Below, in pieces: positions 37,701 to 48,000 of a stretch of 64,000 nt of DNA. The DNA is from Misgurnus anguillicaudatus (taxonomy: Eukaryota; Chordata; Actinopteri; Cypriniformes; Cobitidae). The DNA is taken from positions 10,529,001-10,593,000 of the forward strand of contig NC_073358.2 of assembly GCF_027580225.2 (NCBI RefSeq). Reading direction: 5' to 3'. The notes beneath the pieces were generated by a model that worked only from the letters and a program-made list of their open reading frames with translations, was not told where the DNA came from and did no database searches. A program made the translations under genes and the position numbers. Positions within the stretch are counted from its first letter, which is position 1; every line of letters starts with the position of its first letter.

Positions 37701-40700
37701 AGCGAAACGATTGTCATTTTTGACAAGAAAAATAAAAAATATATACTTTTAAACCACAACTTTTCGTCAAGGTCCGGTCCAGCGCGACCTAACGTAAATG
37801 CGTAGTGACGTAGGGAGGTCACGTGTTACATATATAAAACGCACATTTGCGGACCATTTTAAACAATAAACTGCCACAAATACATTAATTAGTATCAGTT
37901 GACATACAACGGTCCTCTTTCAAGACGCTTGTAAACACTGGGGCGGAGTTTCGCGTTCGTCCTCTGTGACCTCTTGATGTCATGACGTATTGCGGTGACG
38001 TAGTGGGGTCAGCTGGCGCATCACAACCGGATCTACACGACGAGAAGTTGTGGTTCAAAAGTGCATATTTGTTTTTTTTATTGTCAAAAATGACAATCGT
38101 TTCGCCAGACAAGACCCCCACGCCTCGCCTGGGATCGTCCACAGTCCTCTGAAACTCTGCCGAAAAAAACCCCCAAGTGTTAAGTATTAAATGTTGGGCT
38201 CTATCAAAGTCCATTGGAATTGGAAAGGTTCTGCAATGTTTTCTTCAGAAAACGTGGTTTCTTCTCGACTGAACAAAGAAAGACATCAACATTTTGGATG
38301 ACATGGTGGTGAGTAAATTATCTGGATTTTTCTTTTAAGAAAATTGACTAATCCTTTAACATTATAAAATACGTAGACTGCAACACAATACTAGTTGAGG
38401 ATAAATTATGTAATTGTGAACCTACCTGTAAATGTCCTTCAAACGTGACTAGGGCTGTCGCGGTGAAGGAATTTCTCTTGCAGTGATTTTTCGTGGCTCA
38501 CAAGCTCGGTATGCGGTTTTACAGCCTTTATTTATTAAAATGATTCAAACAAAATTATGATTTAAGTACAAAACAACGAGGTCCACTGAGGTAGAACGCA
38601 GGGTGCTGTCTTTCCTCGTATGAGAAAATGATTAACACAAGCTATACTACAGCTAAATAGCCTATATATTAAAAAAAAAAATGAAGAACATTGTTTAGGC
38701 TTGTTGTGCAAATTTATAGAACCTCTGTCAAATATGCTACAGAACACAGCGGTGTCTTAATGAATTTAAAATGAGCCAGTATTTGTGCACCTGTAAATGT
38801 AAACTTACATTATATCTTGTGTGTTCCTTGGTTGAAAATATGTAGAAATATATGCGAGTAAAAAAGTACAGAACAAAAACATTTAGCTCACGGAGCAACC
38901 GAAAAGCCGTTAATAAAACAGACTCTCCGTAGAGGCCGTGCTGAAACCATCGAGTCGGCAGATGATCATCATGTTTATAATGTTTCACACAAATATTGTT
39001 GATGAAAAACTTGTGAAAGGTGAAAGTCAAGTGTTCAATCAGTTAACAAAGCCACCGGCTTTATTGGCTGCAACCTCCTCATCCACGGTGCGAACACTAC
39101 AGATACACAAAGATAAAACCATTAAAGGTTTTTATTTAAAGTGGTATTAATGTCGCTAAGCAATCCGTTGTATTATGGCGCTTTGTATTTGTGTTGATCA
39201 TGGGATTCAAGTAATTTTAAACTTTAAACTGTATTTAAAGGCAGACGACGCTATTCTTTAATCTTAGTTTTTATTTGCGTGCTCAAGGGTTTTCACACAT
39301 TCACAGTATGATTTAACGAAATTATAACATTTTTTATTGAAAAATTACAAAAAAAACAAATTACTCTTAACTCTTGACAATTTATTTGAAGAACATTAAA
39401 GACATTTAATGTAAAACATCATCTCCACAATGAAGTTTAGTTCTGTTTGTTTTTCAACAGTATTTTGTTAAAAATAAGTTTTTGTTAAAAATCGTGAGAT
39501 GAACCGAATCGTGGGTTTGGTGTATTGTTACAGCCCTACATAATATAGAAAATGCATATTACAGTTCTGCTTGTTTGTGAAATGTCACATGCCCTAAATA
39601 TTTTTAAATGTTTTTAAAATCCAGTTGAAGAAAGAGTGTGAAAACCTCAATGATCAACTAAAGGAGATGAAAGTGAGGTGAGACGTTTGGGAATGAAGAT
39701 GGGTTTGGTGATGAAGATGTTGAGTATTAATGCAAATCTTTCTTCTTTACAGGGAGAAAACTTTAACAAGTGAATCTGAGAAGGAGAAATCTTCACTTCA
39801 ACAATCTCTCCAAACACAGAGTGCCTTGATCTCCGAGAAAGACAATGAATTAGACTCTTTGAGACAACAGGTGATGTCTTATTATTTGCTCTGTTGTGTA
39901 TATTATCAGTTAGTCAGAGGATTGATGTAATGTGTTTAATTTTTTCTCTGAATTGTTTCTTTAGCTGGACGGTGTAAGAGAGCAGAACTCACAGTATCAA
40001 GAGAAACAGAGTTCAGACAGTGAGAAGATCAACAGTCTCAATACACAAATTGAGTCACTGTCTGCACGCACCACAATCTTCATTGGTTTAGATTTAATTT
40101 GTTCTTCAGTAGAGTTATGTAATATTTGTCATGTTATATTTGTGTCTTTTGTATTTCTGTTTTAAAAAATGTAAATGAAGGTGTGATTATGTGTAATCAC
40201 GCTTAAGGAAAATTGACTTTTGCTCTGGGTTTTTACAGGTGGGGTCTTTCCTATTAAATACTTTACATATCTCCCTATTAAATATTGTCACTAATGTGAA
40301 CTCACTTTTTTTTGTAGTGAGGTTTTGACTCAGACAGCCGCTGAGAAAACCCAAACAGTGGAGGCTTTGAAGAAAGAGAATGAACGACTGACGGTGGAGC
40401 TCACCAGCAGCCATAAAGACAGCGACATTATGTTAAATGTATGTTTATCAGACAATGTAAAATATTTCATTGATTCAGTTTGTTTTGCCAGTAATAGTTT
40501 GTTTAACAGAAGGACTCAAGTGTCAAATACTCAAGTTAAACCATGTTTAACTTCATTGTGACTGAATATATTGGGTTAATGCTTTGGTAATTATTTAAAA
40601 TACAGTGTTGTACTCAATTATGTGATAATTTTGTAGAAAGTGAATGTCTTTAATTCTTTTCACTTTTATTGCAGCTGAAAAAGGAGTGTGAAAACCTCAA

Positions 40701-43700
40701 TGGTCAATTGAAAGAGATGAAAGCGAGGTAAGAAGCTGCTTAAATGCGTTTGTGATGTTATCATGTATTGACTGCCCTGGTGCTAGGTGTAATGCTATTA
40801 AAAAATAACTTGCATTCAAGCTATATATTCAGCATGTGTGTTTTTATGGGTGATCGAACCCATGATTGTTTGAACTGCTAATGCGATAAGTTGAGCTATA
40901 CAAACACTGAAATTCCTTTTTTTTAATTAGCACGTTACTTTTATTTCTTGTAAACATATTACAGTTTCTGACTTTCAAATATATTATAATTAATTACATT
41001 ACTTGGGTAACACAAATTAAAAAAATATGGCATTTACAAGTTTAGTTTAATAGTCTAGTCCTGTTAGCATGTTTTAAAATGAAGCTAACATGCTTTGACA
41101 CAAAGCTAGCATGATTAGAATGACACTAGCATGATTTAGCATGAAGCCATAGATATATACACTAGATGTCGCCTTGGCTACGGCAGTTCATTGAAACAAA
41201 TGAGTCGAATAGAGCCGCCATCTTGAAACAGGGGAGCCCCTCCTCTTAAATGCATCAGCGTCAATGTAGGAAAAGGTGTAATGGAAAATAATCACCAGAA
41301 ATCGTCATGAATGCGATTTTATAGTTTTTTTTTCCCGTTACAACGGTCAGACATGTATTTAGTAGGGGTGTAATGGTATGCAAAAACCATGGTTCGGTGT
41401 GTACCTCGGTTTTGATGCCATGGTTCGGTTCATTTTCGGTACAGTAAGGGGGAAAAATGCATGAACATTAAACTGCAGGTTGTTTATTACTATACATTTT
41501 TATTAACAATTTGTTTGCACTTTTTTAAACACTTTTTATTAAAATATAATAAATAAAATGTATATATAAAATAAAAAAGAATAATAAATTAAATACTGCT
41601 GCTAAGTTCTCCACTAAATAACATACTTTTTTACATTATTTTATAACAGTCGGTAGGGGTGTCAACAATAATCGATTCTGCAATGCATCGCAACGCGCGC
41701 ATGCACGTTTCAGCATCGATGCAGCAAAGTGCCATAATCGATTATGTCACAGTTTATTTTCTGGCCTCGAGTGGACAATAAAGATGTGAAGTTTCAATTA
41801 CTTCCGGGGGCATAACAACAACAATCAAGATGGCTGAGGCAGAGAGAGATGACCGTGATAGACGGGTAAATAAAAACGCACCCTTTTCCATGGAAAGTGG
41901 ACATATGGGCACATTTCGGATTCTACGAAGTTAATAGGAAACTAGACAAGACTTACGCTGTGTGTAAATTCTCATCTCAGGTATATGATTGTCATTGTCT
42001 TAAAGCTGCTAAGCTTCCGTTTTTGGTGAGAATAGTTGCACTTGACTGATTAAAAATTTGCCTTGTTGTGTACGGTAGAATTCTGATGCATCGCAATGCA
42101 TCGCAGAATCGAATTGAATTTAATTGTTACCTGGTGAATCGTAATTGAATCGAATTGTGAGGGCAGTGCCAATGCACACCCCTAACAGTAGGTAAATCTT
42201 TTCTTAACCTTCTCTTAAACTTTTTCTACTAAAACCTTGCAATAAACTAACCAATTCAATTCCTGAATAAACAACCTGCAGTTTAACCTCTCACGCACTT
42301 TTGAAAGAACAAAACAGCACGTTGACATGCGTTTAACACGCGCGTTTAGACCCGACACGCAAACGTTTACATCAATAATCAAACGAATATACTTGCGCTG
42401 AACGCGGAGACTTCCGCCACTTAATACGTTTGTGTGGAAACATGAAAATTGACCTATGTTCCGCACACACAAGATTGCATTTGGCCATTTGGTGCACATG
42501 TGCACCGTGCCGAAAGCCCTGTACCGAAACGGTCCGGTACGAATACACGTACCGTTACACCCCTAGTATTTAGCATCGAGTGCAGAGAGAATGTAAAAAA
42601 AAAATTGTTAGTTATTTAGTTAGGTAAAAAAGTTTTTATATTAATTAAATCTACTTTTTTTTAACCCTTATGTGTTGTTGGGGATGTTTTCATCCACTAG
42701 AGGGTTTTTTTACTCTTAATTTGGCCACAACTTTTTCTCTGTTTTATCAAATTGAATGATTTTTGGTGACAAATCTTATATTTACATATATTTTAAGAAA
42801 ATGCTTTGAAATTTTTGAAAAACTCAACAATATACCGTGGGCAAATTTACTACCCTTTTGTGTTGTTAGTGGATGAAAACATCCACTAAATTCAACGGCT
42901 GTAAAAATTTATCAAATTAATATTTTTTCCAAATGTTTTTTCATAAGTCTGTTAATCAACCTCAGTACTGATCAAAACTACCAAATCTTCACAAAAATTC
43001 CATGATTTTAACCCTTTAATTGCCAAGTTTATAAGGTGTGTCACTGATTTGGGGAAAAAACACACACAAAATGACCAATATTCAATATAAAAAGTGATTG
43101 TAAACTGGATTTTTGTTTACCTTTTTCACAGTCTTGGGCATGCCAAAGATTGGTAAAAACATTGGCTTTGAAACATTTTTAGTTTTTGTGTAGCATTAGT
43201 TTTAATTTTTTTCTCCCTCATTTATTGTTAGTGGCTGTTTTTGCCCCATTGACTTCCATTATAACCACATTTTTTGATTGAAGAGCTATGACACCTTTTT
43301 ATCATGCATTTTTGAATGTTGGTGTTTTTTCCTTTTGCTAAGAGGTCAAAAATGTAATTTTTACAGTTTATCACCATGTGGCACTATTAACCCTTTAGTA
43401 GCCCTGTGCAAAAACAAAGCTTAACTTCTGACTTGTACATTGCAGGGAGCTACACTGCGACCAAAATGGTCGCATATGCGACCTTTTGAACTGCCGTTGC
43501 GACCCTAATTTTTAATGGGTCGCAAATGTGCTACCTAATGTTTTAGGCAATATGCTATGATTTACTATGAGCATTTATTAAAACAGAAATGTGGATTTTA
43601 AGAATACGTTTTATAACGTGCTCTGAGCCATCAACACGTTGGCTTCATTTTGCGTGAAAGCACGTCGTGTCTCTCCCTATCAGTGTGCGTTTGCGTGCTC

Positions 43701-44941
43701 AGCTGTTTCTCAATGAATTAGGTGCGACGCGACGCAAGCGCAGTGTCTTCCATGTTTCTGAACTTGAGCAGAGGTCTTTCTTCACTGAGGACGCGGGACA
43801 CGTATGGTTCCGGGTTTATATTTTAAATGGTCTGTCGGGTCCGGTTAGGTCCTAGTTTAATTACTTTGGGTCCCAAGTCTGATTAATATTGTGTTTATAA
43901 CCCGAGTCGATCGGAAAACGGCCATGAGCGCTACCGCGCTAAAGCTTGAGTGCAGTTTAGCGTGCCTTCGGTTTCTATGGCGATGGTTCTTGTTACGACC
44001 ACGCGCTGCATTTGCTTTCTCACATTTTTTTTATGATCTTATTATTAATAAACCATATCTTTTCTAAAACCATATCCATATTAAGTTTGGACAGAGATTG
44101 TAGCAAAAAGCAGTGCTAATGTCAAGCCCATTGCACTGAATGAGCAAAGCAATGTAAAGTCTGTCACCGGGACAGTAAGTAGACTTTTAAATCTGAAATA
44201 ATGAATGGATTAAGCTTTTTAAATCGGCAAGAGAGAAATAGAAAGATAGGCACTTTTACTGCTTCTGCTCTATCTAATAGAAATTATTACCATTATAACA
44301 TCAGTCATAACATCAGTCACATTTATAATATACAGACCTGCACTGTCTAGTAATATACTATACATAGTATTGTATTATATTGAGTTTGATAAAAGGGGTC
44401 TAATTGCTTCATATATCAGTGCAAAAACAGTAAGTGTTTTCGTGGTGCTTTGACAAACAGTGTCAGCTTTGTTAATTGCAAAGAAAGTTTGGGGTGGTTA
44501 GACTGATGAAATATAATGTGAAATTAATATTAATTTTCAATGAATCAAAGTATTGTGTTGTGTCACACATTATTAGTTCTACGTCACATATATAGTAGAC
44601 CATTATTTGTCAGTGGGTAATAATTGCCCTTTTCACCGGCTACCACCACCAAGTAAATTTCAGATCTGTGGGAAATACTGCAACATTTAAGAAAACAAGG
44701 CGGCATGTGGTTTAAAAGATGGCAAGTAAAATAAAAAGCATATCTGTATGCAATACAGTTTCATTATTGTTCATTATTAACCAGAGCGCCTTAATATAAC
44801 TTGAAAAAAATATGTGCGACCAAATCATATTTTGCGCCAGTAACTGAAAAAGTTGGTAGCGCAAGTGCCACCAGTGGAAAAGGTTAGTGTAGTTCCCTGC
44901 ATTGAGTTATATGGAGTATAACTCTATAATAAAATAATATT

Positions 44942-45016
<75 letters not shown>

Positions 45017-48000
45017 ATGTACCTGGTAATTATCACGTTGTGGGGACCAATTGTCCCCACAAAGATAGGAATACCAGTATTTTTGTGATCTTGTGGGGAC
45101 ATTTTGACGTCCCCATGAGGAAACAAGCTTATAAATCAAACAAAATAATGTTCCTTGAAAATGTGAAGTAGTAGAAGGGTTTCTGTGATGGTTGGGGTTA
45201 GGAATGGGGTAGGTAAGGGGAATAGAATATACAGTTTGTATGGTATAAAATGCATTACGTCTATGGAACGTCCCCACAAAACATGAAAACCAGAATGTGG
45301 GCGTATGTGTGTGTGTGCGTGCGTGTGTGTGTGTGCGTATGTGTGTGTGTATGTGCATGAAAAAAGATATTCTGTAAAAATCTTCTCTGCATTAGACATT
45401 AGATTTATGAACATCATTATTATGAACACATAAGTGTTTAGTCATTCCAACAGGACTTGCAGCATATCACTTGGTGCTCTCTGCAAGTTTGTCTGGAGGG
45501 ACAGCAACTCATGCACGAGGGAGGTGAAAAGCTGTTTAGGAGAAGGCTTTCCTAGAAGACCTGGGAAAATCTTTGCAGCAATATTGAGGAGAGAGCATCA
45601 CCCTCGCACACCAGTTGCTGCACTGGTGAGAGAGATTCAGTCTACTGCAGCTGTCTCTCCAGACACAAATCCACAGACACCAGCAGGCAACAGCAGCTCA
45701 GGAGTGAAGAGGGGAACATGCAATTGGTGCAAAGAACAAACATGTGTTCATAATAAATGATGTTCATAAATCCGATGCAGAGAAGATTTTTACAGAAAAT
45801 CTTTTTTGCACGCACGCACACACACACACACACACAAATATGCTTTTATTATGGAGTTATACTCCATAAAACACAATGTACAAGCCAGAAATTAAGCTTT
45901 GTTTTTGCACAGGGCTACTAAAGGGTTAATAGGGCCACATGGTGATCAACAGTAAAAATGACTAATTTGATCTCTTAGCAAAAGGAAAAAACACCAACAT
46001 TTAAAAATGCATGATAAAAAGGTGTCATAGCTCTGCAATCAAAAAATGTGGCTATAATGGAAGTCAATGGGGCAAAAACAGCCACTAACAATACATGAGG
46101 GAGAAAAAAATTAAAACTGATGCTACACAAAAACTAAAAATGCTTCAAAGCCAATGTTTTAACCAATCTTTGGCATGCCCAAGACTGTGAAAAAGGTAAA
46201 CAAAGGTCCAGTTTGCAATCACTTTTTATATTGAAGATCGGTGTGTGTGTTTTTTCCCCAAATCGGTGACACACCTTATAAACTTGGCAATTAAAGGGTT
46301 AAAATCATGGAATTTTTGTGAAGATTTGGTAGTTTTGATCAGTACTGAGGATGATTAACAGATTTATGTAAAAAAATTTGGAAAAAACACCCATCTGACA
46401 CATCTCTATAGCCGTTGAATTTAGTGGATGCTTCCATCCACCAACAACACGAAAGGCAGCAAACTTGAACAATGCACAAGGGTTAAATATAATGAATAGT
46501 GTTAGCAGGCCTTACATCCATACGCAGCACAACAGTCTGGCATTGTCCATGAATTCGAAGTACAGGCGGAGATGGCAGCGTAACCTATCTATTTCCTATG
46601 TCAAGATCCCTGTTCCAAGATGCTTAGAACCCCAAGGCAACATCTAGTGTATATATCTATGGCATGAAGCTGGCATGATTTAGCATGAAGCTGGCATGAT
46701 TTAGCATGAAGCTGGCATGATTTAGCATGAAGCTGGCATGATTTAGCATGAAGCTGGCATGATTTAGCATGAAGCTGGCATGATTTAGCATGAAGCTGGC
46801 ATGATTTAGCATGAAGCTAGCATGATTTAGCATGAAACTAGCATGATTTAGCATTAAGCTAGCATGATTTAGCATTAAGCTAACTAGAATTTACATGAAA
46901 CTAGCATGATTTAGTATGAAGCTAGTGAATGGAGAAATGAAGCGTTTCGAAGGTTCGAATTAATTGAACCAATTGCTTGGCAAATTGATTCAGTTTTTCG
47001 AAGTGTTTCGAAACACAATACATGCTGGCGACACCGACTGATGCCGAAGTGTTTTGAAACTGTTATGACGTAATGAAGCCTCGTTTGCTAAAATCGCGTG
47101 ACTGGCCAGTTTGAAACAAGCTCCAAACCAATGATTCGAAACAAAAGATTCGTCAATGTTTCGAAGCCTCATGAAGCGTGCTTCGAAATCGCCCATCACT
47201 ACATAAAGCTAGCATAAGTTAGCATGATTTAGCATGAAGCACACATCATCCCATCTCACTTCTTTGCAGGGAGAAAACTTTAACAAGTGAATCTGAAAAG
47301 GAGAAATCTTCACTTCAGCAATCTCTCCAAACACAGAGTGCCTTGATCTCCGAGAAAGACAAAGAATTAGACTCTCTGAGAAATGAGGTAATAATGTTTC
47401 CCTTGGCCGTTTTGTTTTGCAGAAATTGCTAAGTGCAAAAGCATTCAAAGTTAAAACGTACAAAATAATCTGCTAGTTCTTTAGCTGGAATAAGTACTTC
47501 TTAATGGTGTTATTAAATATAGAATTTTTGTATTCATTTTAATATGCCCAATTTATAATTTGAGTACTATGTTGTGCTCACTTATGTGATTATTTGTGAA
47601 ATGGTTAATGTACCATATTTTGTACTCTTCTGTCTTAACGCAGCTCACAAAGGAGTGTGAGTCCCTCAAAGATAAGCTGAAGGAGATAAAAATGAGGTTT
47701 GTAACTACTAAGAACTGAAACATTTTTGAATTTATGTACGAAGCACACATCATTCAGTTTCTTTTCTGCACAGGGAAAACACATTAAAAAGTGCATCAGC
47801 AAAGGAGAAAACTTCACTTGAACAATCTCTTCAAACACAGAGTGCCTTGATCACAGAGAAAGACAAAGAATTAGACTCTCTGAGACAGCAGGTAATTTAT
47901 TATTGAGATTTATGATGTAAATCTCACTCTGTATAATATTAACGCTGAAGTCAAGATGTTTTTTAAAGCTTCTCAAGAGATTTTACTCTCTTTGATTCAT

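Larger units (their letters stand above)
42661..46486. mobile_element. piggyBac-like TTAA element with very long inverted arms
   Basis: Bounded by TTAA on both sides, with ends CCCTTATGTG and the complement CCCTTGTGCA. The left arm (42661-43442, resuming at 44900-44934) is an imperfect reverse complement of the right arm (about 45845-46486). The core holds GT microsatellites and a possible transposase remnant (45434-45760). A 5-bp-duplication hAT interrupts the left arm. Confidence 0.7.
41147..46662. mobile_element. 5.5-kb composite transposon inserted in a minisatellite
   Basis: Left CCATAGATATATACACTAGA and right TCTAGTGTATATATCTATGG are inverted repeats. Flanks are GCATGAAGC copies of the surrounding minisatellite. 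Inside are nested hATs (41363-42565, 41654-42184) and a TTAA element with its own inserts (42661-46486). Confidence 0.7.

Noticed and set aside
44884..45358. Thr-His and Cys-Val repeat frames
   Set aside because: Translations of the GT microsatellites.
46657..46875. Minus-strand reading frame made of repeated MLNHASF heptapeptides
   Set aside because: It is the translation of a 21-bp minisatellite; the period of seven residues follows from the DNA repeat and there is no other coding sign.
46663..46926. CRISPR-like array of regular repeats
   Set aside because: Units are contiguous with no spacers and the locus is a vertebrate intron; it is a minisatellite.
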